A stretch of 64,000 bases of DNA, taken from positions 1 to 64,000 of the forward strand of contig NZ_JAWXVZ010000003.1 in the NCBI RefSeq assembly GCF_033843645.1. The letters run 5' to 3'. The notes under the pieces were generated by a model. That model did no database searches, was not told the DNA's origin, and saw only the letters and a program-made list of their open reading frames with translations. Below, in pieces: positions 8,326-16,329 of this stretch. The position numbers and the translations under genes are program-made. Each line of letters begins with the position of its first letter. Positions within the stretch are counted from its first letter, which is position 1. Origin of the DNA: Pseudovibrio zosterae (GTDB lineage Bacteria > Pseudomonadota > Alphaproteobacteria > Rhizobiales > Stappiaceae).

Positions 8326-8553
8326 ATGACGAACCACGCATTTCAGCGCATTGACCTTCCAACGACCTCTGAGCAGGACCGTGCAGTTCAGCGCATTGCA
8401 GAAGCGACCCACCGGGTGAACGAAGCCGTTCAGCGTGCGGTTGACCTGGGTCTGTCCGTTGAGCTGATCCGCGTATCCCGCTGCCACAATGGTGGTGGCA
8501 GCTATGGCGATCAGGTTGTTCCAACCATTCGTGAAAAGACCAACGATCAATAA
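8326..8553 (+). CDS. 75-aa protein encoded downstream of isocitrate lyase
   Basis: A small soluble protein with no signal peptide or membrane segment. The central part (about residues 15-50) looks helical with alternating Ala, Val and Arg. The C-terminal third carries a single Cys and a Gly-rich patch, CHNGGGSYGD. It is preceded by GAAAGGA at suitable distance, has codon use like aceA and precedes a strong terminator, so it is almost certainly co-transcribed with aceA. I do not recognise a family with confidence. A role linked to the glyoxylate shunt is only inferred from position. Confidence 0.7.
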   Translation: MTNHAFQRIDLPTTSEQDRAVQRIAEATHRVNEAVQRAVDLGLSVELIRVSRCHNGGGSYGDQVVPTIREKTNDQ

Positions 8554-8604
8554 GATCGCAAAAGATTGACCGATTTTTTCCTCTAAGTGGTCGGTCAGTT
8601 GAAT

Positions 8605-8634
8605 GGCCCCGTCGCATAGGTGACGGGGCCTTTT
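8605..8634 (+). terminator. Terminator of the aceA operon
   Basis: A 9-bp GC-rich stem (GGCCCCGTC/GACGGGGCC) with an 8-nt loop is followed by TTTT, about 50 nt past the stop of the 75-aa gene. Confidence 0.85.
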
Positions 8635-8712
8635 GCTGTTTTACGAAATGACGATTGAAATTGAATCGGGAAACTGGCATCGCAGCCTCATTCAACCGGT
8701 GGGGAGGGCGCG

Positions 8713-9183
8713 ATGAGTATCGAGATCAAAAGGCTGGCGGAAGCGCGAAACACCCTGCCAGAACTGGCGGCGTTGTTTGAGGCTGAATGGAGCGAATGGT
8801 ACGGAGCCGCCGGAAACGGCGATGCGCATGCCGATCTGGAGGCGTGCTGCAATGGGTCTTCTCTCCCAATTGGTCTTGTAGCTCTTGGTGAGCAGGGGCA
8901 GGTTTTGGGCACAGCTTCCTTGAAACAGGCGTCACTTGGCAGCGAGTTCGGTCATACCCCTTGGCTGGCCGCAATGGTTGTAATGCCAGCCCATCGCGGC
9001 AAGGGCATTGGTGACGCGCTGGTCGGCGCAATCGAGAGTGCCGCTCGTGAACTGGGGTACGGAGCGCTTTACACGACCACAGACAAAGCGGAACGGTTGA
9101 TCCTGCGACGCGGCTGGGTGCCAACTGGGGAAGTGGCAACGTCACAGCGCGGCAGGATCAAAGTCTATCGCATCACTCTCTAA
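8713..9183 (+). CDS. GNAT-family N-acetyltransferase
   Basis: A cytoplasmic acetyl-CoA-dependent transferase of 156 residues. The acetyl-CoA pyrophosphate-binding motif is visible as VMPAHRGKGIGDALV (RxxGxG pattern) around residues 93-107, after the beta-strand WLAAMVV, and the C-terminal part has the usual LILRRGWVPTGE element. The ATG follows GGGGAGG closely. The substrate cannot be told from sequence. Its stop codon overlaps that of the convergent cupin gene by 4 bp. Confidence 0.85.
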   Translation: MSIEIKRLAEARNTLPELAALFEAEWSEWYGAAGNGDAHADLEACCNGSSLPIGLVALGEQGQVLGTASLKQASLGSEFGHTPWLAAMVVMPAHRGKGIGDALVGAIESAARELGYGALYTTTDKAERLILRRGWVPTGEVATSQRGRIKVYRITL

Positions 9184-9842
9184 AGCCCTTTCAAGTGGCC
9201 ACTTTTTATCCAGAGCCTTGCACCTTGGCTTTGGCTTTTTGCTTTAAAAACAGCGCCATCCGGGAGACGGAACCAGGTGCCAGTGGTCAGCAGCTCACCG
9301 CTTTCTTCGATTGATCCGTCTAGAACGTATCCTTCAAGACCTCCCGCGCAGTGCTGTGTTGCGACGGTGTTAGGGGCCCAGTCTTCCATCTGAACCGTTT
9401 CTCGCGCATCGTGATAAAGCGGCATGATGCTGACCCCCGGCCGATCTGCTGCGCATACGGGTTTCAAATTCTGAGTGGCGATGCGTACATGGGTTCGGTC
9501 TTCTGGATCAAACTGATTCAGTTTCACCAATATAGTACAGCCAAACTCGGAACCGGGTGTATGCCGTGATGTCGGCGGGTTGCGCACATAGGTGCCCGCA
9601 GTAAAATCGCCGTGTTCGTCTTGGAAGACGCCTTCCAGCACCAAAAACTCTTCTCCGCCGTCGTGGGTGTGGGCGGAAAAGTGACTGCCCGGCGCGTAGC
9701 GCACAATCGTTGTTGCTCGCGCGACCTCGTCTCCGATGCGGTCCAGCATACGACGTTCCACCCCCGCCATGGGCGAAGTGACCCAGTTCATCTTCGTGGT
9801 GTCTATGGTGACGCGTTGAGAAAAATCCGCGTTTATCTTCAT
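9180..9842 (-). CDS. ChrR-like double-cupin protein
   Basis: A 220-residue protein made of two cupin repeats. The first (about residues 45-110) has the metal-binding pattern HFSAHTHDGGEEFLVLEG with PxSRHTPGSE as second motif; the second (about 135-215) is degenerate and lacks the His-x-His pair. It resembles the C-terminal cupin of the anti-sigma factor ChrR but lacks the N-terminal zinc-binding anti-sigma domain and no ECF sigma factor is adjacent, so it is more likely a stand-alone sensor or enzyme. A 20-bp palindrome lies 24 bp upstream of its ATG. Confidence 0.75.
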   Translation of the reverse strand: MKINADFSQRVTIDTTKMNWVTSPMAGVERRMLDRIGDEVARATTIVRYAPGSHFSAHTHDGGEEFLVLEGVFQDEHGDFTAGTYVRNPPTSRHTPGSEFGCTILVKLNQFDPEDRTHVRIATQNLKPVCAADRPGVSIMPLYHDARETVQMEDWAPNTVATQHCAGGLEGYVLDGSIEESGELLTTGTWFRLPDGAVFKAKSQSQGARLWIKSGHLKGL

Positions 9843-9866
9843 GGCGTTTCCAATTGGTGATCGGTC

Positions 9867-9886
9867 TCTACCTACCAGTAGATAGA
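9867..9886 (-). promoter_or_regulatory. 20-bp palindrome upstream of the cupin gene
   Basis: TCTACCTAC-CA-GTAGATAGA has 8 of 9 matching arm positions. The CTAC...GTAG pattern is typical of TetR-family operators. No TetR gene is adjacent, so the cognate regulator, if any, would be encoded elsewhere. Confidence 0.5.
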
Positions 9887-10030
9887 ATGGTGCCGGTTGG
9901 TGTCAAGCACCCCGTCTTTCCAAGAATTGACCCCCGCCCTCTAAAGACTGAAAGCTAGGCGCGTTCGAGAACAGCGCTCATGGTGCCCACATGGTGCACC
10001 GAGTACTCTTGATCTGCCAACAGAGGTGTC

Positions 10031-10243
10031 ATGGTCTGGCTTTGGGCGTGTTTGCTCCTGCTATTGATGTGGTTTGGTTTTGGCGTCGCCGTGACCACCA
10101 TGATCGTCTATGGCGTTTTTGAAGGTGTCGCCCTTGGTCCGTCAGTCATGGCAACCATCGTTGCCACCGGCACCTGCTTCCTGTCCGCACTCGCTGTTCT
10201 TGTGGTCTTACTTTTGGTTCGGAAGGTTCGACCTCCCCAATAA
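10031..10243 (+). CDS. Small two-span membrane protein upstream of the PQQ dehydrogenase
   Basis: A 70-residue, strongly hydrophobic protein with two predicted transmembrane helices (about residues 3-27 and 40-63) and a basic C-terminus KVRPP, suggesting a cytoplasmic tail. AGAGGT lies at 10022-10027, a good ribosome-binding site. It ends 23 nt before the PQQ dehydrogenase, so the two are probably co-transcribed. Membrane glucose dehydrogenases carry a fused N-terminal membrane domain; here the dehydrogenase lacks one and this protein might serve as a separate anchor. That function is inference only. Confidence 0.6.
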   Translation: MVWLWACLLLLLMWFGFGVAVTTMIVYGVFEGVALGPSVMATIVATGTCFLSALAVLVVLLLVRKVRPPQ

Positions 10244-10266
10244 CTGGCGTAGAGGAACGCAAGACC

Positions 10267-12168
10267 ATGGCAAAAGCCCTAACCAGACGTGCAATGCTAG
10301 TGTGGGCTCTGCTGTTGGCCGGCGTGTGGTGGGGCAATGCCAACGCGCAAGGTTGGGGGCAATATGGCGGCCAGCCGGGCGGTGGTCAGTACTCTGAAGC
10401 AGCGGAGATTACCCCGGCGAACATCAAGGACCTTGAACAGGTTTGGGTGTTTAACACCGGTGACTTTTCAAACGGCGAGAACGGCACGCGCAAGACCACG
10501 TTTGAGGCAAACCCGATCTATGCAGACGGCAAGCTCTTCATCTGCACGCCTTACAACCGCGTGATTGCCGTGGAACCGGAAACGGGCGGCGAACTTTGGA
10601 GTTTCGAGCCGTCTCCGCCCTTGCCGCGAGACTATGATCAGCAGCATTCTCTCATTTGTCGTGGTGTCAGTTACTGGGAAAGTGGCGTGGATGGGTCTTG
10701 CCAGAAACGGGTGATCGCACCGGTGCTGGATGGCCGTCTTGTGGCTTTGGATGCGCAAACGGGAGACCTTTGCACTGATTTTGCCGAGAACGGCGTACTG
10801 GATCTGAACACAACCTTCGATAATCAGGGGCAGGGCGTTGTAAATATCACGTCGCCTGCCGTGATCTTCGAAGACTTGGCCATCATCGGAACAGCCATTG
10901 GCGACAACCAGAATGTCGACATGCCGGATGGCATTGTGCGCGCGGTGGATGTGCGCTCGGGTATAGAGGTCTGGTCCTGGAATCCAATACCGGCGGAAGA
11001 GCGGAGAAAATCCGGCGCGGCAAATGCCTGGGCACCCCTCTCAGTGGATGAGGAAACGGCAACTGTTTTCATTCCAACCAGCAGCCCCAGCCCGGATTAC
11101 TGGGGCGGTTTTCGAAAGAAGGACTTGGCACGAACCAACGCCGTGGTTGCACTCGATGCACGCACGGGAGAGGAGCGCTGGGTTCGGCAAATCGTTCATC
11201 ACGACCTGTTCGATTTGGACATGCCCGCTCAGCCGGTGCTCGCCCACAAGGAGACGTTGGTAGGCCGCGTTCCTGCGGTGGTGCAGGTCACCAAAATGGG
11301 CAGCATCTACGTGCTCGACCGGGCAACCGGCGAGTACCTGTTCCCAACCCGCGAGCAGGCTGTGCCACAGACGGATGTTGAGGGCGAGCAGACGTCTCCA
11401 ACCCAGCCAATTCCCATCCTTCCCAAGCCTGTTGCGCAGCAAGGCTTCTCGCAGGCGGATGCGTGGGGCATCACGCCTTTGGACAAGGCATGGTGTGCAG
11501 ATGAAATGGCGGATATGCGGGCTGATGGGCTATACACCCCGCCCAGCCTGCGCGGTTCGGTGCAAATGCCTTTTTATGGCGGCGGCAGTAACTGGGGGGG
11601 TGCCGCCTATGATCCGGAACGGCGGATGGTGGTGACGAATGTCATGAACCTTGCGCAATGGGTTAGGTTGATCCCCGCGGACGCCAATGAAAGTCACGGA
11701 AGCGGGCCCGGCGAGCTGGGGCGTCAGAAAGGCGCGCCTTACATGATGCGTCGCGGTGTGCTGCTTTCGCCGTTAGGGGTGCCATGCAACGCCCCGCCTT
11801 GGGGCGAGCTCGCTGCGGTGAACATTGATAGCGGAGAGTTGAGATGGCGCGTGCCTCTTGGAAGGGTTCCGCTGGCCATGGGTCTGGAAGGTCCGAAGGC
11901 GTGGGGCAGCCCGAACATCGGTGGCGCGATCATCACGAAATCAGGCCTCGTCTTCATTGCAGCGACCATGGATGCACGAATCCGCGCTTTCAATATCTGG
12001 ACGGGCGATGAGCTTTGGTCACATCCCATTCCCTTCGATGGCGCAGCAACGCCCATGACTTTCATATCGGAAGAGGATGGCCGCCAGTATGTTGTAATCG
12101 CAGCAGGAGGAAGTGCATTGCTCCGCCCGCGCTTGGGGGATGCCCTGGTCGCGTTCAGATTGCCGTGA
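10267..12168 (+). CDS. Periplasmic PQQ-dependent dehydrogenase (glucose/quinate dehydrogenase-like)
   Basis: A 633-residue secreted quinoprotein. It has a Sec signal peptide (residues 1-27, cleavage near ANA-Q) and an eight-bladed propeller with repeated strand motifs such as ALDAQTGDL, ALDARTGEERW and VNIDSGELRW. HHDLFDLDMPAQP holds the family's catalytic Asp and VTKMGSIYVLDRATG the PQQ-contacting Lys, as in membrane glucose dehydrogenase and quinate dehydrogenase. It lacks the ~150-residue five-helix membrane domain of those enzymes and has no cytochrome c domain. Electrons would pass to quinone or a soluble acceptor. The substrate is not determined. No pqq biosynthesis genes are in the window. 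Confidence 0.88.
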   Translation: MAKALTRRAMLVWALLLAGVWWGNANAQGWGQYGGQPGGGQYSEAAEITPANIKDLEQVWVFNTGDFSNGENGTRKTTFEANPIYADGKLFICTPYNRVIAVEPETGGELWSFEPSPPLPRDYDQQHSLICRGVSYWESGVDGSCQKRVIAPVLDGRLVALDAQTGDLCTDFAENGVLDLNTTFDNQGQGVVNITSPAVIFEDLAIIGTAIGDNQNVDMPDGIVRAVDVRSGIEVWSWNPIPAEERRKSGAANAWAPLSVDEETATVFIPTSSPSPDYWGGFRKKDLARTNAVVALDARTGEERWVRQIVHHDLFDLDMPAQPVLAHKETLVGRVPAVVQVTKMGSIYVLDRATGEYLFPTREQAVPQTDVEGEQTSPTQPIPILPKPVAQQGFSQADAWGITPLDKAWCADEMADMRADGLYTPPSLRGSVQMPFYGGGSNWGGAAYDPERRMVVTNVMNLAQWVRLIPADANESHGSGPGELGRQKGAPYMMRRGVLLSPLGVPCNAPPWGELAAVNIDSGELRWRVPLGRVPLAMGLEGPKAWGSPNIGGAIITKSGLVFIAATMDARIRAFNIWTGDELWSHPIPFDGAATPMTFISEEDGRQYVVIAAGGSALLRPRLGDALVAFRLP

Positions 12169-12170
12169 AC

Positions 12171-12653
12171 TCATGTGACGGAGGGCGTTTCGGCCTTTTC
12201 AAGTTGGCTGACAATCGGCGCTGCGACCGAGAGGATCGTGCTGAGTTCAACATTATCGTTGACCAGATCAGCGAGACTGATGCCATCCAGATAGCTGTAG
12301 AATGCGCCAAGCGCCCCCACCAGATAGGTTGGTAAACGGCAGCTGTTCGCCAGCGGGCACGTGTTGTGGTCTCGGTCGAAACATTCGGTAAGCGGCAAAT
12401 GCGCCTCAAACTTCCTGAAAACAGCTCCAACGGAGATATGGTCTTTTGCCTTGGCCAGCCGGATGCCACCATTGCGCCCGCGTACGGTCTGCAAGTAGCC
12501 GGTCTGGCTCAGAGTGTTGACCACCTGCGCCAGATGGTTCTCCGAGGCGTTGCATGCCTTGGCCATTTCACTCTTCCGGACAATGCGGCCTTCGTTCACC
12601 GCACAGAACATCAGTGCCCGCATGGCAAGATTTGTCCGAGTCGTTAGACGCAT
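12171..12653 (-). CDS. Rrf2-family Fe-S regulator (NsrR/RirA-like)
   Basis: A 160-residue winged-helix regulator starting MRLTTRTNLAMRAL, the usual Rrf2 N-terminus. A recognition helix and wing follow (LSQTGYLQTVRGRNGGIRLAK), then three cysteines spaced C-x7-C-x5-C (ECFDRDHNTCPLANSC), which ligate an Fe-S cluster. The wing and the LADLVNDN C-terminal segment are NsrR-like, whereas the C-x7-C-x5-C spacing matches RirA better than E. coli NsrR (C-x4-C-x5-C). It is divergent from cydDC, so nitric oxide or iron control of cytochrome bd is a reasonable inference. The ATG at 12653 is chosen because upstream sequence in frame is not family-like and overlaps the cydD promoter region. Confidence 0.82.
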   Translation of the reverse strand: MRLTTRTNLAMRALMFCAVNEGRIVRKSEMAKACNASENHLAQVVNTLSQTGYLQTVRGRNGGIRLAKAKDHISVGAVFRKFEAHLPLTECFDRDHNTCPLANSCRLPTYLVGALGAFYSYLDGISLADLVNDNVELSTILSVAAPIVSQLEKAETPSVT

Positions 12654-12754
12654 CAATTGTTTCCCAGTTGCCGTTACGGTCAGCATATACAAAAGTACCT
12701 GCGACAGTTTGACATAGGTCATGCAACGCCACTCTTTAAGCGTTCTAACGAGAG

Positions 12755-12766
12755 GAGATGCATTTT
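12755..12766. promoter_or_regulatory. NsrR-like half-site in the rrf2-cydD intergenic region
   Basis: GAGATGCATTTT matches one arm (AAGATGCATTT) of the enterobacterial NsrR operator. The opposite arm is weak. It lies about 85 bp upstream of cydD and 100 bp upstream of the Rrf2 gene start. Suggestive only. Confidence 0.35.
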
Positions 12767-12851
12767 CTGTTGAAAATCCTTCCTCAGTAGATGTTGAAGT
12801 TTCAGCCAACCCGCAGTAACCCCTGTCCTTTGAGAGTGGCTTAGGAGTTCA

Positions 12852-14537
12852 ATGCCCGTGGCTGATGCTGCCAGTGAAAAGCTGAAACTGTTGCTTGCGC
12901 CCGTGCGCAAGAGGCTAAAGCTGTCTGGTTACCTGACAACTGTAGCGTCCTTGCTCTGGATCGGTCAGGCCGCGCTTGTCGCAATGCTTGTTGCCAGTTT
13001 GCTGCAGCCTGAGCTCCATGACCTTTCCGTTTGGGCAGCAGCGCTCGGTTTTCTCGCGCTCGGAGCCTGCCGCATTGCGCTGGACACAAGCGCCGGGCGG
13101 ATCAGCTTCAATGCGGCAGATGACGTCATTTCCAAAGTACGGGCAGAGGTCGCTCAACAGGAAGCTCTGCGGTCGCCGCAATGCGCGGGCAATGAAAACT
13201 CCGCCGCCCTTGCATCCCTTCTTGCCGAAAAGCTGGACAGCCTTCGGGTTTACATCACGCGCTATCAGCCTGCGCAGGTTCGCGTTGGCATCGTGCCGCT
13301 GGTCATCCTCGGCTTCGCCCTTTGGCATTCGTGGGTCGTTGCCCTCATCCTGTTCATCGCAGGGCCGCTCATACCCGTTTTCATGATCCTCGTCGGCATG
13401 GCGGCACGCAGTGCCAGCGAAAAGCAGATGCAGGAAATCGGCAGTTTGAATGCTCTGCTCATGGAGCACTTGTCAGCAGCCGTTGACATTCGAGCCCTTG
13501 GTGCGGTGGAGCGCAGCGAAGATGCTTTTAAAGGCGCTGCGGATACGCTTCGCCAGCAAACCATGAAGGTGCTCGGCATCGCTTTTCTGTCTTCCACGGT
13601 TTTGGAGCTGTTCGCGGCGCTGGGCGTTGCAATGGTCGCCGTGTTCGTGGGCTTCACCTTGCTGGGAGAGATCACCTTCGGGTCCTACGCCACGCAGTTG
13701 ACGGTGTATGAAGGCGTGTTCCTGTTGCTGTTGGCGCCAGACTACTTCCAGCCCCTGAGGGATCTGGCGGCTGCATGGCATGACAAGGCCTCGGCGGTGG
13801 CTGTTGCCGGTGAGTTGGCTGAACGAGAGAAGCAGGAGCTGAAGCCTATTCTGGGTAGGGGCGGTGCAGTGGAAATGCCACGCGCGCCAGCCCCTGTGGC
13901 GTGGTCTGGGCTGCACTTCAGCTATGGCTCGGAAGAGCCAATGCGATATCAGGAGGCGAAAGTGCCAGCAGGAACGTCTCTGGCGATTGTTGGCGCAAGT
14001 GGTTCAGGAAAATCGACCCTGCTGGCTTTGATCGCGGGCCTCATCCCGCCAAGTGGCGGCACCCTTCGCATTGGTGAGTTCGAAATGACTGCGGAAACGG
14101 CAGACCAGCTGCGCAGCAACATGGACTGGGTTGCGCAAACTCCGCATTTCCTGGCGGAAACTGTGCGCCGCAATCTTTCTCTCGCCAGAGGGCATATTCC
14201 CGCGGACGAGATTGATGAGGCGCTGCAATCTGCTCAGGCCAATGGCGTGGTTGAGCGCCTGCCAGATGGACTGTTTACTCGTTTGGGTGAAACTGGCGCC
14301 GGCGTTTCCGGTGGGGAGGCCCGCCGGTTGTTGCTCGCCAGAGCCATGCTTTCAGATGCCGGCATCATTTTGGCTGATGAACCCACTGCCGACTTGGACG
14401 GCGATACGGCTCGCCAGATTACCGAGAGCCTGCTTGCGTTGAAGGACAAGGGCGCAACGCTCATCGTTGCCACTCATGACAAGGCCCTTGCGGACAAGAT
14501 GGACCAGCAGCTCGTTCTGGAGGCTCAAAATGCGTGA
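12852..14537 (+). CDS. cydD: Heterodimeric ABC exporter subunit CydD
   Basis: Half of the CydDC exporter, which moves reduced thiols (glutathione/cysteine) and haem to the periplasm and is needed to assemble cytochrome bd. It has 561 residues: six membrane spans in residues 20-320, then an ATPase with Walker A GASGSGKST, signature VSGGEARR and Walker B IILADEPTADLD. The ATG follows TAGGAG. It overlaps cydC by 8 bp. The order cydDC before cydAB in one operon is common in alphaproteobacteria. Confidence 0.92.
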   Translation: MPVADAASEKLKLLLAPVRKRLKLSGYLTTVASLLWIGQAALVAMLVASLLQPELHDLSVWAAALGFLALGACRIALDTSAGRISFNAADDVISKVRAEVAQQEALRSPQCAGNENSAALASLLAEKLDSLRVYITRYQPAQVRVGIVPLVILGFALWHSWVVALILFIAGPLIPVFMILVGMAARSASEKQMQEIGSLNALLMEHLSAAVDIRALGAVERSEDAFKGAADTLRQQTMKVLGIAFLSSTVLELFAALGVAMVAVFVGFTLLGEITFGSYATQLTVYEGVFLLLLAPDYFQPLRDLAAAWHDKASAVAVAGELAEREKQELKPILGRGGAVEMPRAPAPVAWSGLHFSYGSEEPMRYQEAKVPAGTSLAIVGASGSGKSTLLALIAGLIPPSGGTLRIGEFEMTAETADQLRSNMDWVAQTPHFLAETVRRNLSLARGHIPADEIDEALQSAQANGVVERLPDGLFTRLGETGAGVSGGEARRLLLARAMLSDAGIILADEPTADLDGDTARQITESLLALKDKGATLIVATHDKALADKMDQQLVLEAQNA

Positions 14538-16215
14538 CATTCTCACCATCTTCGGTCTCATCGTTCGTCAAGAGAAGCGCCCGTTTCTAACCGGTTTGCT
14601 GCTGTCCTATCTGGTGCTGATCGCAGGCCTTGCGCTGTTGGGCATCTCGGGCTGGTTCATCACAGCCACGGGCGCAGCGGGTCTCGTCGGCATCGGCATT
14701 CAATTTGATGTCTTCCGCCCAAGTGCCGCGATCCGTTTTCTCGCGCTGGGCCGTGCGGCTGCCCGCTATGGCGAGCGTATGCTCACCCATGATGCCACGC
14801 TGAAAAGCCTCACCATTCTTCGCCTTCAGCTGTTAAAGGCAATCAACCGATTTTCTTACAGCAAAATCATCGGCTTCCGAGGTGGGGAGCTGCTGAATCG
14901 CGTCACAGCAGATGTGGACGCGCTCGACGGTATTTCTCTTCGCCTGATCATCCCGATTCTGGCGGGCGGGCTCACTTACCTTACGGCGTTTGCAGCGCTT
15001 TATCTGTTTGTTGCACCCATAGTCGCTTGGGTCACCATTGGCCTGTTCCTTTTGGGGACCGGGTTAACACTATCCATCGCCATGAAACTGGCCAAAGCAC
15101 CCTCGAACCGAATTGAGCGCGCTCATCAAAGCCTTCGCCTGCGTTTGATCGATCTGTTCCGCTCAAAAACGGACCTGATCGTTACGGGCAACCTTCAGGC
15201 TCAGCTAGCGAAGGTTGGCGGAGCTGACCAACGTTTGCGTGCCAACCAGCGCCACGTGGACACCATTGAGCTTGTTGTGGGTGTGGCGCTCTCCTCCACC
15301 AGCCTCATTGCTGCCGTCATGGCCCTCGCACTTGGCGCGGACTTGGCACAAGCTGGCAGCATCTCGGCAGCTCAGGCGGCGCTTGGCTTCTTTGCCATTC
15401 TGGCGCTCAATGAAACAATGGGGCCACTGCGCCGCGGTGTCACCGAATATGGCCGCATGCAAGCTGCGGCTTCGCGTGTAAACCGCTTGCTGGAGCAGGG
15501 GCCGGAGCAGCGTGAGCAGCAGCCTTGCGCGTCAGCATCTGCGGTTGGCGCGAACGCATCTCCAGCCCTCAGCTTTCAAGATGTTCACTACACGACGGAA
15601 AGTTCGGCCCGTGAAATCCTGTCGGGCATCAGCTTTGATCTGGAACAAGGTCAGCGCCTCGCTCTCACAGGCCCCAGTGGCGGGGGCAAGAGCACCGTTC
15701 TCCATTTGGCCGCGCGTCTGCTGCAGCCAACGTCTGGCAGTATCACGCTGTTCGGCGCGCCTTTGGCCAGCCTTGATGAAGCGGAACTGCGTGCCCGGCA
15801 AGCCTTTCTTCCGCAGCGCTCCATGCTCATGCATGGCACCATCCTGGACTGCCTGCGTCTTGCCAATCCGGCAATCTCAGAGGCAGAGGCTTGGGAGCTG
15901 CTGAAAGTGGTCGCGCTTGAGCGCACAATCAAGGAACGTGGCGGCCTCTCATGCGCTTTGGGTGAGTCCGGACTGGGGCTCTCTGGTGGACAAAAACGCC
16001 GTTTGTCCTTGGCTCGCGTTCTTGCGCGCCATCCGCGCCTTGTGCTTTTGGATGAGCCTACTGAAGGGTTGGATCAAGAGACAGCAAACGAAGTTTTGGC
16101 TGGAATTTCCGATTATCTGCCGAACTCCGCCATTTTAATCGCTTCGCACCGGGATGCTGAGTTAAATTGGGCTCACTCTGAGCTTAGAATTAGAAAGAAT
16201 ATATTTTGCAATTAG
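14530..16215 (+). CDS. cydC: Heterodimeric ABC exporter subunit CydC
   Basis: Partner of CydD, 561 residues. The membrane domain begins LTGLLLSYLVLIAGLALLGISGWFIT, which I split here only as a hydrophobic first span of CydC type with the conserved GISGWFI. The ATPase has Walker A GPSGGGKST, signature LSGGQKRR and Walker B LVLLDEPTEGLD. The start ATG at 14530 overlaps the cydD stop, giving translational coupling; a reading frame extending further upstream is an artefact. An FNR box and the cydA start follow. Confidence 0.92.
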   Translation: MRDILTIFGLIVRQEKRPFLTGLLLSYLVLIAGLALLGISGWFITATGAAGLVGIGIQFDVFRPSAAIRFLALGRAAARYGERMLTHDATLKSLTILRLQLLKAINRFSYSKIIGFRGGELLNRVTADVDALDGISLRLIIPILAGGLTYLTAFAALYLFVAPIVAWVTIGLFLLGTGLTLSIAMKLAKAPSNRIERAHQSLRLRLIDLFRSKTDLIVTGNLQAQLAKVGGADQRLRANQRHVDTIELVVGVALSSTSLIAAVMALALGADLAQAGSISAAQAALGFFAILALNETMGPLRRGVTEYGRMQAAASRVNRLLEQGPEQREQQPCASASAVGANASPALSFQDVHYTTESSAREILSGISFDLEQGQRLALTGPSGGGKSTVLHLAARLLQPTSGSITLFGAPLASLDEAELRARQAFLPQRSMLMHGTILDCLRLANPAISEAEAWELLKVVALERTIKERGGLSCALGESGLGLSGGQKRRLSLARVLARHPRLVLLDEPTEGLDQETANEVLAGISDYLPNSAILIASHRDAELNWAHSELRIRKNIFCN

Positions 16216-16224
16216 CGCGCTTAT

Positions 16225-16238
16225 TTGATTGAGATCAA
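16225..16238 (+). promoter_or_regulatory. Perfect FNR/Anr box upstream of cydA
   Basis: TTGAT-TGAG-ATCAA is an exact match to the FNR consensus TTGAT-N4-ATCAA. It lies 92 bp upstream of the cydA ATG and just after the cydC stop, so cydABX probably has its own low-oxygen promoter driven by FnrL/Anr in addition to read-through from cydDC. Confidence 0.85.
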
Positions 16239-16329
16239 CGCGCCATACCCCCTTTAAGAGCCACAAGGCCTGTGAAGTAGCATCTCAGATGCACCTTTAA
16301 CCAGCTGTGTTCACAGGGGGTAAATCACC

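Noticed and set aside
9180..9842. Anti-sigma factor ChrR
   Set aside because: Only the cupin part resembles ChrR; the N-terminal zinc-binding anti-sigma domain and a partner ECF sigma gene are missing.
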